Notes: generated from the sequence alone by a model not told the origin. Counted from the first letter of the stretch, positions 46,709-55,181 are shown. The stretch: 64,000 nt of DNA from Marinomonas profundi (GCF_020694005.1 NZ_CP073013.1:3584060-3648059), one strand, 5' to 3'. Made by a program: numbers and translations.

Positions 46709-48172
46709 TTGAGCATTGAGTGTGAAAAGTTAGACCTGAGCATCATTCCTGAAGTGAATTTATTCATCAATGGACGCTCTACTCCAGCCGCCGCAGGAGG
46801 CTATTTTGAGCGCCTAGACCCTAGTACGGATCTGGTCGCTTCTCGTGCCGCCTGTGGCCGACGCGAAGATGCTGAACACATGGCCTCTGTCGCCGCCGCC
46901 AATTTTTCTAGCTGGTCATCCATCGACGCTAGCGAACGTGCAAAAATCCTGCGGCGCGCAAAAGACATCCTGCCAAAATACCGAGATCGCTTTGCTCAGC
47001 TGATGTTAAGCGAAATTGGCGCGCTCAACGAATGGGTCGATTTCAATATTAAAATCGCGGCGGACGCCATTGAAGCGGCGGTCGAATTAGCACTCAGATA
47101 CGCCCAAAACCCTGACATTAATACCGCGCAAAAATCTTATACTGTGCGCCAACCCGTGGGCGTTTGCCTTGCTATTGCACCATGGAATGCGCCCATCGTT
47201 TTAGCCATGCGCGCGGTCGTGTTTCCCTTGGCATTTGGCAACTGTGTCATTTTAAAAGCCTCCGAATTATCCCCTGCAACACACTCACTGATTGCCGATG
47301 TGCTGCACGACGCGGGGGTACCCAATGGCGTACTGGGCGTCATGACCAACGCGCCAGAACATTCAGAAGAAGTCATTAGCAGCCTGATCGCCCACCCATC
47401 GGTGCGACGAGTAAATTTTACGGGCTCAACACGCATCGGAAGAATCATTGCTGGCATTGCCGCCCAGCACCTAAAGCGCTGCCTGTTAGAACTGGGCGGA
47501 AAATCGCCTTTTATTGTTTTAAAAGACGCCAATCTTCAACTAGCGGCACAAGCCGCTGTTTATGGCGCATTTTTAAATCAAGGCCAAATTTGCATGGCGA
47601 CGGATCGAATCATTGTTGAACAACCCATTGCCGAAGCATTCATTGGTATTCTTAAAGGCATGGTCGACAATTTGATTGCCGCTGACCCGCGTCGCGATGG
47701 CGTCAAACTGGGCCCTGTCGCCAGCCCTTCCATCGCCTCTCGCTTATCCGCTCTGATTGAAGACGCGTTAGACAAAGGTGCCACACTGGTCACTGGCGCG
47801 ACGCGCCGAGGCCAATTTATTGATGCCACCTTATTGGATAACATCACCCCAATGATGCGCATCTACTCCGAAGAATGCTTTGGCCCAATCGCTGGCATTT
47901 ATCGCGTAGGGTCAGCCGAAGAAGCGATTACGGTCGCCAACAATTGTGAATACGGTTTGGCTGCCGCCATTTTCACGCAAGATTTAACATTGGCTAAAGA
48001 CATGGCAAACCGCCTCGATTCAGGGGTCTGTCATATCAATTCAGCTACCGTAAAAGACGACCCCGCCATGCCTTTTGGCGGCCTTAAATCCAGTGGCTAT
48101 GGTCGTTTCGGCGGCGATGCCTGTGTTGATGAATTTACCGAAGTGCGTTGGATTACACTTGAAAACCCTTGA
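46709..48172 (+). CDS. NAD(P)-dependent aldehyde dehydrogenase (salicylaldehyde/vanillin-dehydrogenase-like)
   Basis: It oxidises an aldehyde to the acid. The 487-residue ALDH has catalytic cysteine C295 (GQICMAT) and general base E261 (LELGGKSP), with cofactor motifs APWNAPIVLAMRA, GNCVILKASE and FTGSTRIG. GQIC followed by MAT is the pattern of aromatic-aldehyde ALDHs such as salicylaldehyde dehydrogenase. The start is TTG 46709 with AAGGG upstream. A second ALDH gene follows after 49 bases. The aromatic substrate is inferred from family wording; a dedicated upstream oxygenase or amine oxidase is not in the window. Confidence 0.9.
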   Translation: MSIECEKLDLSIIPEVNLFINGRSTPAAAGGYFERLDPSTDLVASRAACGRREDAEHMASVAAANFSSWSSIDASERAKILRRAKDILPKYRDRFAQLMLSEIGALNEWVDFNIKIAADAIEAAVELALRYAQNPDINTAQKSYTVRQPVGVCLAIAPWNAPIVLAMRAVVFPLAFGNCVILKASELSPATHSLIADVLHDAGVPNGVLGVMTNAPEHSEEVISSLIAHPSVRRVNFTGSTRIGRIIAGIAAQHLKRCLLELGGKSPFIVLKDANLQLAAQAAVYGAFLNQGQICMATDRIIVEQPIAEAFIGILKGMVDNLIAADPRRDGVKLGPVASPSIASRLSALIEDALDKGATLVTGATRRGQFIDATLLDNITPMMRIYSEECFGPIAGIYRVGSAEEAITVANNCEYGLAAAIFTQDLTLAKDMANRLDSGVCHINSATVKDDPAMPFGGLKSSGYGRFGGDACVDEFTEVRWITLENP

Positions 48173-48221
48173 AAAACCCTTGGAAAATAAAATATAGACT
48201 AATAATAAGAGGACAATCACT

Positions 48222-49667
48222 ATGACCGTTTTACTAAGCATTGGCGGACACGATCAAAACGCCAGCAACCACAAAAACTACTCTCGTATAGACCCCGTCA
48301 CTGGAGAAGTGGCATCCGTATCGGCTGCGGCCACGCTAGACGATGTGACGTCCGCTGCCAAGGCGGCCCAAAGTGCGTTTCCGGCTTGGGCACAAACAGG
48401 CCCTACTGAGCGCCGTAATTTATTGAACAAAGCCGCCGATATCATGGAAGCCAAGCAAGAGGATTTCATCGCAGCAATGATTGCTGAAACCGGTGCGACG
48501 GGCCCTTGGGCCGGTTTTAACGTCATGCTAGCCGCTGGACACATTCGAGAAGCTGCCGCTTTGACGACGCAAATTGCGGGAGAAGTGATCCCGTCAAACA
48601 AACCTGGCACCTTGGCCATGTCGATCAACAAGCCTAAAGGCGTCTGTCTCGCTATCGCCCCTTGGAATGCGCCGATTATTTTAGGCGCTCGTGCGATTGC
48701 AACACCGCTTGCTTGTGGCAATACCGTGATCCTAAAAAGCTCCGAGTTCTGCCCATTAACTCATCGCTTGATCATTGATTGTTTCCTTGAGGCTGGCTTT
48801 CCAGCCGGTGTGGTCAATCTTATTTCCAATGACCCAAGTGATGCGCCAGACATCGTAAAAGCCTTAATTGAAGCCCCCGAAGTTCGTCATGTGAACTTCA
48901 CGGGATCAAGCCCTGTCGGTCGTATCATAGGGCGCATCGCCGGTGAAAATTTAAAACCCGCTTTACTCGAGTTGGGTGGTAAAGCACCGCTCGTGATCTT
49001 GTCTGATGCTGACATTGATGGCGCCGTCAACGCCGCGATCTTTGGGGCGTTCATGAACCAAGGGCAAATTTGCATGTCCACCGAACGCGTGATTGTCGAT
49101 GCCAGCATTGCCGATGAATTTGTTGAGAAAATGGTCGCCAAAGCGTCTACGCTGCCTTGGGGAAATCCTCGTGATGCTGTCGTTTTAGGCGCATTAGTCA
49201 ACCCACAAGTGTCAGAAAAAATGCACGATCTGATCAAGGACGCCGTCAGCAAAGGCGCAACATTAGCCTGTGGTGGTGACAGTAATGGCGCGCTCTTTTC
49301 AGCGACGCTATTAGATGGCGTGACCAGCGATATGCGCATTTACAAGGAAGAAAGCTTTGGCCCAGTAAAGTCGATTATTCGTGTTAATGGTGATGAAGAA
49401 GCCATTCGCGTTGCCAATGACAGTGAATATGGCTTGTCTGCCGCGGTATTTTCGCAAGACATTAACCGCGCCCTCACCTGTGCCAATGCCATAAAAAGCG
49501 GTATCTGCCATATTAATGGACCAACCCTAGCCGATGAGCCGCACATGCCCTTTGGTGGTGTTGGCGATTCTGGTTATGGACGCTTCGGAGGCAAAGCCGG
49601 CATCGCCGAGTTTACTGACTTACGTTGGATCACCATAGAAGATCCAAACCAACACTATCCGTTTTAA
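48222..49667 (+). CDS. NAD(P)-dependent aldehyde dehydrogenase, second tandem copy
   Basis: A 481-residue ALDH, diverged paralog of the gene just upstream. Catalytic residues are C284 (GQICMST) and E250 (LELGGKAP); cofactor motifs are APWNAPIILGARA and GNTVILKSSE. Base-to-cysteine spacing is 34 residues in both copies. AGAGGA lies eight bases before the ATG. The two probably share the AraC regulator and one transcript that ends at the hairpin at 49771. The copies may differ in substrate or cofactor. Confidence 0.92.
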   Translation: MTVLLSIGGHDQNASNHKNYSRIDPVTGEVASVSAAATLDDVTSAAKAAQSAFPAWAQTGPTERRNLLNKAADIMEAKQEDFIAAMIAETGATGPWAGFNVMLAAGHIREAAALTTQIAGEVIPSNKPGTLAMSINKPKGVCLAIAPWNAPIILGARAIATPLACGNTVILKSSEFCPLTHRLIIDCFLEAGFPAGVVNLISNDPSDAPDIVKALIEAPEVRHVNFTGSSPVGRIIGRIAGENLKPALLELGGKAPLVILSDADIDGAVNAAIFGAFMNQGQICMSTERVIVDASIADEFVEKMVAKASTLPWGNPRDAVVLGALVNPQVSEKMHDLIKDAVSKGATLACGGDSNGALFSATLLDGVTSDMRIYKEESFGPVKSIIRVNGDEEAIRVANDSEYGLSAAVFSQDINRALTCANAIKSGICHINGPTLADEPHMPFGGVGDSGYGRFGGKAGIAEFTDLRWITIEDPNQHYPF

Positions 49668-49770
49668 TTCTCTCTGTTTTAATACGAGCTGTTTTAGTGC
49701 TATCCATTTTGGCCCTAAAACAGCAGAGTCGCTTTAACAGCACGCCTACGGTACAAAACTGAAAAAATGA

Positions 49771-49804
49771 AAAGCCATCAGATTCACTCTGATGGCTTTT
49801 TTTG
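49771..49804 (+). terminator. terminator of the aldehyde dehydrogenase operon
   Basis: AAAGCCATCAGA (49771-49782) pairs perfectly with TCTGATGGCTTT (49788-49799), followed by more T. Confidence 0.92.
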
Positions 49805-49848
49805 TCCTATCCAGCATAAAAATGACTGTACAAATCTAACATTTAGTT

Positions 49849-49880
49849 GTTCTATATATGGAACGTTCTTTAAATAGAAC
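49849..49880. promoter_or_regulatory. two adjacent GTTC-N8-GAAC operator-like palindromes
   Basis: GTTCTATATATGGAAC (49849-49864) is followed directly by GTTCTTTAAATAGAAC (49865-49880). Both are near-perfect 16-base palindromes with the same arms. They precede the XRE-cupin gene and are the likely autoregulatory site. Confidence 0.65.
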
Positions 49881-49908
49881 ACTTTTATGGAACACGTTAA
49901 GACCCAAT

Positions 49909-50439
49909 ATGAACAAACTGATTCTCAATACTTTGGGGCGTAATCTGCAAAACTTACGCTTGGCAAAAGGCTTGTCGCTTTCGCAACTTGCTCAAAATGC
50001 AGGCATTGCCAAATCCAACTTGTCTCGAATTGAACAAGGCGACGGCAACCCAACACTGGAAACTATTTGGCGCCTTGCTATGCAGTTGAAAGTGCCTTTT
50101 GGGGATCTAGTGGCCAGCATTCAATCTCCGCTTGGCGAAAACGGTGTGCAAGTAAAACTGATTGACCAAGGCAATGATAATCCACGAGTCGATGTCTATT
50201 GGATGTCTTGCGCGCCCCACACAATCAAACGATCAGACGCGCATTTTACTGGCACCACAGAATCCATCACACTAATCAGCGGAGCCATACAAGCCGGTGA
50301 AAATGACAATCTACACGATTTAGCCCTAGGCGCTTCTTTAACGTTTTCAGCCGACAAACCCCACAGCTATCGAACTGGAGACTTGTGGGCGACGTTAATC
50401 ATGATCATCACTTACCCAAAACAGGAGACGCCAACATGA
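49909..50439 (+). CDS. XRE-family regulator with C-terminal cupin domain
   Basis: About 176 residues: a helix-turn-helix of XRE type (LGRNLQNLRLAKGLSLSQLA and IAKSNLSRIEQGDGNPTLET) and a C-terminal cupin sensor (about 95-170). I start it at ATG 49909 (MNKLILNTLG). An in-frame ATG at 49858 would place 17 extra codons over two operator-like palindromes, which is unlikely. The stop overlaps the azlC start as ATGA, so regulator and exporter are translationally coupled. It probably represses or activates azlCD in response to an amino acid. Confidence 0.9.
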   Translation: MNKLILNTLGRNLQNLRLAKGLSLSQLAQNAGIAKSNLSRIEQGDGNPTLETIWRLAMQLKVPFGDLVASIQSPLGENGVQVKLIDQGNDNPRVDVYWMSCAPHTIKRSDAHFTGTTESITLISGAIQAGENDNLHDLALGASLTFSADKPHSYRTGDLWATLIMIITYPKQETPT

Positions 50440-51158
50440 GCACAGCCGTTCAACCTCTCACTCGCACCGCTTGGGTACAAGGAGTAAAAGACGCCACCCC
50501 ACTGTTAGGTGGCTATATTCCCGTTGCCATCTCATTTGGTTTGATTTCAATTCAATCGGGATTCAGCGTATTAGAGACCATTTTAATTTCCATCTTTATC
50601 TATGCTGGGGCGTCCCAGTTTCTATTTGTCGCCATGGTCGCGTCTGGTGCGCCACTATGGCTGGTCGTGGTAATGACGCTATTAATCAATGCGCGTCATT
50701 TGGTGTATGGCCCGAACTTAGCGCCATATCTTAATAAAGACCGCAGATGGATCGCTCTTATGCACGGTTTAACCGACCAAATTTTTGCGCTTGCCCACGT
50801 TCGCCTGCCTCAACTTCCGAACGAAGCCCGTATAGGATGGTATACAGGCGCAGCGATATTGGCATGGTTCAGTTGGATTGGCGGCACGGCGCTGGGCGCC
50901 ATCGCAGGTGGAGAGTTAACCCAACGCTGGCCGATGATCAACGACATTTTGCCATTCGCCTTACCCGCGCTTTTTTTGGTGCTCATTATTCCCAAATGCA
51001 ACAACCCTTTATGGGCCCTCACCATTGGGGCATCAACACTCATTGCGTTGATATTAAAAGTATTAGGTTATCCGAATGTCGCCATTCCGTTAGCGGCGTT
51101 TTGTGGCGCCATAGTGTTCTACGCTTTAAAAAATCAACCCTCTATCAAAGGTCAATGA
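50436..51158 (+). CDS. azlC: AzlC-family branched-chain amino acid exporter, large subunit
   Basis: A 240-residue inner-membrane protein with about seven to eight hydrophobic segments. Family segments: GYIPVAISFGLISIQSGF, FIYAGASQFLFVAM, LLINARHLVYG and ALPALFLVLIIP. With AzlD it forms a branched-chain amino acid (or azaleucine) efflux system. Start is ATG 50436, eight bases after AGGAG and overlapping the regulator's stop. AzlD follows at once. The substrate is inferred from the family. Confidence 0.92.
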   Translation: MSTAVQPLTRTAWVQGVKDATPLLGGYIPVAISFGLISIQSGFSVLETILISIFIYAGASQFLFVAMVASGAPLWLVVVMTLLINARHLVYGPNLAPYLNKDRRWIALMHGLTDQIFALAHVRLPQLPNEARIGWYTGAAILAWFSWIGGTALGAIAGGELTQRWPMINDILPFALPALFLVLIIPKCNNPLWALTIGASTLIALILKVLGYPNVAIPLAAFCGAIVFYALKNQPSIKGQ

Positions 51159-51159
51159 G

Positions 51160-51495
51160 ATGGATTATTCAATGTGGATCGCATTATTCAGTATTGCCGT
51201 GGGCACCTATTTGATCCGCCTTCTGCCGTATCTTTGGATGAAACAAAAACTCACCAAGAGCCAACGAGAAGATTCTATCGCCACCATGCCAACTTGGTTG
51301 ACCGTGCTCGGCCCCACCATGATCGCCGCCATGTTTGGCACCTCACTGGTTCCCGCCAACCTAGACACCTTGTCTTGGATTGCCACCCTAATAGGCACAC
51401 TCACAACATTTTTAGTATGGACTCAAACACGATCCATGGGCTGGCCAATACTGTGTGGCGTGATCGCATTCGGCATAATAAAATTGTGTTTTTAA
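51160..51495 (+). CDS. azlD: AzlD-family small exporter subunit
   Basis: A 111-residue membrane protein with four hydrophobic segments, typical AzlD: GTYLIRLLPYLWM near 15-27 and the proline-rich LGPTMIAAMFGTSLVP near 50-65. It starts one base after the azlC stop. It completes the XRE-azlC-azlD unit. Confidence 0.9.
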   Translation: MDYSMWIALFSIAVGTYLIRLLPYLWMKQKLTKSQREDSIATMPTWLTVLGPTMIAAMFGTSLVPANLDTLSWIATLIGTLTTFLVWTQTRSMGWPILCGVIAFGIIKLCF

Positions 51496-51503
51496 ACGAA
51501 CAA

Positions 51504-51520
51504 CCTATCAAACTGATAGG
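51504..51520. promoter_or_regulatory. palindrome CCTATCAAACTGATAGG downstream of azlD
   Basis: Seven-base arms CCTATCA and TGATAGG around AAC. The inner sequence matches the palindrome at 19659-19673 in 14 of 15 positions. No T run follows, so it is not an ordinary terminator. Confidence 0.45.
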
Positions 51521-51592
51521 GACTGGGGTCAATAATAGGTTCAGCATTTGACATCAAGTCTGCTGTCAATTGCCTAACAGCCATTAACATAA

Positions 51593-51724
51593 CTCTTCAA
51601 GGTCACCGCAAAATCGATTAGTAATGACCTTGGGCTGTCAGAGTCGACCATCATTACCTACAAGAAAAGAGCCTTTAAAAAGCTGAATATCTGTCAGAAA
51701 ACCGAATTAGTCCGGTTTATTTGA
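51593..51724 (+). pseudogene. remnant of a LuxR-type helix-turn-helix domain
   Basis: Read in frame from about 51593, this stretch gives VTAKSISNDLGLSESTIITY followed by KKRAFKKLNICQKTELVRFI and a TGA at 51722. It is the C-terminal LuxR/FixJ-type DNA-binding domain (the SNDLGLSESTIITYKKRAFKKLN pattern) without a start codon and without any sensor domain; a stop lies just upstream in frame. It is probably the tail of a deleted regulator gene between azlD and the lrp gene. The 281-base gap holds only this and the palindrome at 51504. Confidence 0.75.
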
Positions 51725-51775
51725 GCCGTTTTATGACCAAGCCTGTCACCCGATAGATTCGCTAAAGTGAGGAGA

Positions 51776-52207
51776 TTACAAACTGGACAGAAGCACACTG
51801 GTTTCACTGTTTATTATTCCACTCACTTCACGTACCTGACGAAGTACGCCATCAAACTCATTCAAATTTGCAGTATGAATTTCCGCCACCAGATCCCAGG
51901 CGCCATTCGTTGTGTGTAGCTTTACCAATTCCGGTATTCCTTGCAATTTTTTTATGACTTGAGAGGTCGATTGCCCAGTAACCTCAATCATCATCATGGC
52001 TTTAACCGTTTCTCTTTCTAGCTCTTCGTGAACACGAATAGTAAAGCCAAGAATGGCCCCACTTGAAACGAGCCTATCCAGACGATTCTGCACTGTCGCC
52101 CTAGAGACTTTGAGACAAGTGGCAAGGTAAGAGATTGTCGCACGCCCATCTCGCCTTAATTCGGAAATTAGCGCACTGTCTAATGAATCGTAGATATAAG
52201 GTTTCAT
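51776..52207 (-). CDS. Lrp/AsnC-family transcriptional regulator
   Basis: A 143-residue regulator with an N-terminal helix-turn-helix (RATISYLATCLKVSRATVQNRLDRL, about 22-46) and the C-terminal RAM ligand domain (about 65-140). It is divergent from the ctlX-like gene across about 150 bases and likely senses arginine, citrulline or ornithine. Lrp regulators next to arginine catabolic genes are common. The overall length and spacing are normal. Confidence 0.92.
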   Translation of the reverse strand: MKPYIYDSLDSALISELRRDGRATISYLATCLKVSRATVQNRLDRLVSSGAILGFTIRVHEELERETVKAMMMIEVTGQSTSQVIKKLQGIPELVKLHTTNGAWDLVAEIHTANLNEFDGVLRQVREVSGIINSETSVLLSSL

Positions 52208-52358
52208 ATTCTCAACTGCCCAGTGATCAAATTGCTAACTTTAGCTTATCAAAGTGACAAAAAATACAAACAAAGTTATGCTTTAATGACATTTTAACTA
52301 TCAACCCACCTCTTTATGATATTTCGCACCGTTCAATAACTGAGCTCAGGAGTGGAAT

Positions 52359-52454
52359 ATGCCCAATTTTATTGTCTCACCTAAACAAAACGCGGCAAAA
52401 AACGAAATACCAGTGCACCCATCTGTCGCAGATTCAGCGGCTAGAGGAGCTTAG
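52359..52454 (+). CDS. 31-codon upstream ORF coupled to the ctlX-like gene
   Basis: AGGAG (52348-52352) lies six bases before ATG 52359. The frame reads MPNFIVSPKQNAAKNEIPVH and ends AARGA with TAG at 52452-52454, one base before the ATG of the ctlX-like gene (TAGcATG). The downstream gene's own AGGAG lies inside the last codons. This layout is typical of translational coupling or a leader peptide. It has one arginine codon near its end, so it is not a classical arginine attenuator. I know no family for it. Confidence 0.5.
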   Translation: MPNFIVSPKQNAAKNEIPVHPSVADSAARGA

Positions 52455-52455
52455 C

Positions 52456-53373
52456 ATGGCGTCAACCATTGCCTTACAACAAGCACCTAATACCGTGGTG
52501 ATGGTACGTCCACACCATTTTAAATCTAACCCTCAAACCATGGCTGACAACAAATTTCAAACATTGGCGAATAACGATAATGCAAAATATAACGCATACA
52601 ACGAAGTAACGGCAGCGGTAAACACCCTTCGCAGCCACGGAGTGTGCGTGCAATTATTTGAAGACTTGTTGGGAAATACGCCAGACTCGGTTTTCCCCAA
52701 CAATTGGTTTACGACTCATCATAATGGCATGCTGATTAAATACCCCATGCTCGCCGAAAATCGTCGCTTAGAGTATCGCCAAGATATTATTGACGCGATA
52801 AGCGACCGTTACTCGGTGACAGAACACGTTGACCTACGACACTATGCAGAACAAGAGCTTTTTTTAGAAGGCACAGGCTCTATCGTATTTGATCACCCCA
52901 ATCGTCTTGCTTATGCCTGTCAATCTAGGCGTACTGATACCCGCCTACTGCAACGGGTCTGTCAATATTTGCACTATCAACCGGTAGTATTTGACGCTTT
53001 CGATAACGCGGGCGTTCCCGTGTACCACACCAATGTTTTAATGTGTGTGGGGACAAGGTTTGTCATGATAAGTATGGACATGGTTGCCGAAGCCGATCGT
53101 GACCGGCTGCTTCAATATTTCAACCTTAATCGACAACAGCTTATTTGGCTGACAGAAAAGCAGATCCAACGTTTTTGCGGAAACGCTATTGAACTACAAG
53201 GGACAGAAGGGGCTTTATTAGCGCTATCTCAAACCGCTTACAATGCGCTGACCCAACAACAAAAGCTCAAGTTGGAAAAATTTGTAAAATTGGTACCTTT
53301 GTCTATTCCTACCATCGAATCAGCAGGTGGATCCGTTCGCTGTATGATTGCAGGCGTTCATTACCCGGAGTAA
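52456..53373 (+). CDS. ctlX: CtlX-like amidinohydrolase (arginine deiminase-related)
   Basis: A cytoplasmic guanidino-group enzyme of 305 residues in the amidinotransferase superfamily. Features: VVMVRPHHFKSNPQT at the N-terminus, the substrate loop FPNNWFTTHHNGMLIKYPM, LEGTGSIVFDH, catalytic histidine in VYHTNVLM and catalytic cysteine near residue 290 (GGSVRCMIAG). This order matches the citrulline-utilisation hydrolase group. Start is ATG 52456 with AGGAG six bases upstream. A 31-codon ORF precedes it and an Lrp regulator is divergent. Substrate (citrulline, arginine or dimethylarginine) is inferred. Confidence 0.87.
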   Translation: MASTIALQQAPNTVVMVRPHHFKSNPQTMADNKFQTLANNDNAKYNAYNEVTAAVNTLRSHGVCVQLFEDLLGNTPDSVFPNNWFTTHHNGMLIKYPMLAENRRLEYRQDIIDAISDRYSVTEHVDLRHYAEQELFLEGTGSIVFDHPNRLAYACQSRRTDTRLLQRVCQYLHYQPVVFDAFDNAGVPVYHTNVLMCVGTRFVMISMDMVAEADRDRLLQYFNLNRQQLIWLTEKQIQRFCGNAIELQGTEGALLALSQTAYNALTQQQKLKLEKFVKLVPLSIPTIESAGGSVRCMIAGVHYPE

Positions 53374-53561
53374 ATATTTAGTCCTTGAATTCAGGGCTAA
53401 GACAACCTAACAAGCGAATATTTAAAGCATAAAATGAGCTATTTATAATGACGATAACGTAGGGCACGTCAATGATTATCAAAGCGTTAATTGGCAAAAA
53501 ACACCAAAATTCGATTGAGAAAATAATTTGGAAAGAAATCTAAGGTTTTCGGGGGAATTAA
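53374..53561. other. intergenic region between ctlX and the SRP RNA gene
   Basis: It contains an eight-base hairpin, TTAGTCCT with AGGGCTAA (about 53378-53400), which may end the ctlX transcript although no T run follows. The rest, including the expected 3' end of the SRP RNA precursor, has nothing else I recognise. Confidence 0.4.
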
Positions 53562-53674
53562 GGTGGCATCTCTACCAGCCGCACCTCGGCACACAAGTCC
53601 ACCGCTGTGGCTGCTTCCTTCCGGACCTGACCAGATTAACGGTTTATCGTTGCGAGGGGACCAGCAGAGACACC
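53562..53674 (-). ncRNA. ffs: SRP RNA (4.5S RNA)
   Basis: The minus strand contains the invariant domain IV core GGTCAGGTCCGGAAGGAAGC followed by AGCC, which binds Ffh. The ends pair: GGTGTCTCT at the 5' side with AGAGATGCCACC at the 3' side, giving a 113-base hairpin RNA as in other gammaproteobacteria. The particle directs membrane proteins to the translocon. Open frames that cross this stretch on both strands are spurious. A good promoter lies just upstream. Confidence 0.96.
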
Positions 53675-53704
53675 ATAAAGGAGGCTTGTTGACCTTGGGG
53701 CGCA

Positions 53705-53732
53705 ATTATACGCAGCCAAATCGAAATATCAA
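53705..53732 (-). promoter_or_regulatory. promoter of the SRP RNA gene
   Basis: On the minus strand TTGATA (53732-53727) and TATAAT (53710-53705) are separated by 16 bases. The -10 element is about 30 bases before the mature RNA, which leaves room for a short 5' leader. Confidence 0.75.
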
Positions 53733-53880
53733 CCGCCTTTCTTATGTATTTTCAAATACTTAAATCTTTTTGAACCTGCACTGCTCCAGTCTACTCTTTT
53801 TGCCGTTTGCGATATCAATCTATAACGGCTCTTCTATTTACGGTAAGATACGCCCCATTCAGAATCATAGGAGTGGTGAG

Positions 53881-54771
53881 TTGAAGCTATTTGTAAAAAA
53901 CCTAACCCACGTGGATTTTTCCTATTTTGATGCCGAGCGTGGTTTGTTGGGTGAAAGCTGGCAGACGGACATCGTGCTGACGGGGAAATTAAACGATGAA
54001 AGCATGATTTGTGATTTCAGTATTGTCAAAAAACAAATCAAGAAATGGCTTGATGACAACATTGATCACATGCTGGCGATTCCTGCTGAGCACAGCGGCT
54101 CCACACTCACGCCATTAGAAAATGATCGTGTTTCTTTTCATTTCGACCATAGCCACGTAAGCAGTAGAGCGGCGGCGGCCGACAAGCGCGTATTTCAATG
54201 CGATGCGCCGACGCAAGCTATTTGCGTGTTGCCAATGGTAAAAATCACACCAGAAGCGGTCGCGAAATGGGTTGAGTCACAGATTCTCAATTTGCTTCCG
54301 GCGGAGCTAGAAGCCGTCAGTGTGCATTTTTCGCCCGAGGTAATCACTGGCGCGCAATATCAATACAGCCATGGTCTAAAAAAGCACGCGGGCAATTGCC
54401 AGCGCATCGCTCACGGTCATCGCTCTACCATTGAAATTTATGCCGATGGCGCACGTAATGCAGCAATGGAACACAATTGGGCCAAGCGCTGGCAAGACAT
54501 TTATCTAGGTACACAAGAAGACCTACAGAGTGAAACAACCGAAAATGGGGTGAACTATCACTGTTTCAGCTATACCAGCCAGCAAGGTTTGTTTGAGCTA
54601 AAAATAGCCAGCGACCAAGTTTATATGCTGGATTGTGATACCACAGTCGAGTCCCTTTCTGCTCATATTGCTGAAGTGTTGGTGGCAGAAAACCCGGGGA
54701 CACACATCGAAGCTCACGGTTTTGAAGGCATAGGCAAAGGCGCAATTTCAGAGAAAAAGGCAGTAAAATGA
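53881..54771 (+). CDS. 6-pyruvoyl-tetrahydropterin synthase-like protein with two PTPS modules
   Basis: A 296-residue protein built from two modules of the PTPS/QueD fold. The first (about 1-150) keeps the core TDIVLTGKLNDESMICDF but lacks the zinc HxH. The second has HGLKKHAGNCQRIAHGHRST, with the catalytic cysteine and HGH zinc ligands. Normal QueD is about 120 residues. It may make a pterin or preQ0 intermediate. Start is TTG 53881, seven bases after AGGAG; nothing earlier in the frame resembles the family. Its stop overlaps the hisI start (ATGA). Confidence 0.82.
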   Translation: MKLFVKNLTHVDFSYFDAERGLLGESWQTDIVLTGKLNDESMICDFSIVKKQIKKWLDDNIDHMLAIPAEHSGSTLTPLENDRVSFHFDHSHVSSRAAAADKRVFQCDAPTQAICVLPMVKITPEAVAKWVESQILNLLPAELEAVSVHFSPEVITGAQYQYSHGLKKHAGNCQRIAHGHRSTIEIYADGARNAAMEHNWAKRWQDIYLGTQEDLQSETTENGVNYHCFSYTSQQGLFELKIASDQVYMLDCDTTVESLSAHIAEVLVAENPGTHIEAHGFEGIGKGAISEKKAVK

Positions 54772-55181
54772 GCTTAAAAGCATACGAAAACCTCGCCAAA
54801 GGCGAAACGCTATCCCTAGACACGGTATTGGCGAACCTGAAAACCGACGAGCACGGCTTGGTTGCCGCCATCGCACAGCAGCACGACACCGGCGAAGTAT
54901 TAATGTTGGCGTACATGAATGAAAAATCGATTCGTGAAACCCTAGAAACGGGCCAAGTCTGTTATTGGTCACGCTCTCGTCAAACCTACTGGCGCAAAGG
55001 CGAAAGCTCAGGCCATCGCCAAACCCTAGTCTCCATGTCATTTGACTGTGACGGTGACGCGATTCTACTTCAAGTGAATCAACAAGGCCCTGCTTGCCAT
55101 ACTAATCGACGCGACTGCTTCTTCTTTACCGTTGATGGAAATAGCGTGGTTATTCGCTCTGCGCCACTAGAAAATCAATAG
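54768..55181 (+). CDS. hisI: phosphoribosyl-AMP cyclohydrolase
   Basis: It opens the purine ring of phosphoribosyl-AMP in histidine synthesis. The 137-residue monofunctional form has the family segments DTGEVLMLAYMNEKSIRETL, CYWSRSRQTYWRKGESSGH, the aspartates of SFDCDGDAILLQV and the cysteines of GPACHTNRRDCFF that bind zinc. There is no HisE domain. It overlaps the PTPS-like gene by four bases, so the two are coupled. The rest of the his pathway is not in the window. Confidence 0.93.
   Translation: MSLKAYENLAKGETLSLDTVLANLKTDEHGLVAAIAQQHDTGEVLMLAYMNEKSIRETLETGQVCYWSRSRQTYWRKGESSGHRQTLVSMSFDCDGDAILLQVNQQGPACHTNRRDCFFFTVDGNSVVIRSAPLENQ

Noticed and set aside
53487..53763. Open frames of 66-72 codons on both strands
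   Set aside because: They overlap the SRP RNA gene and its promoter; the RNA explains the conservation.
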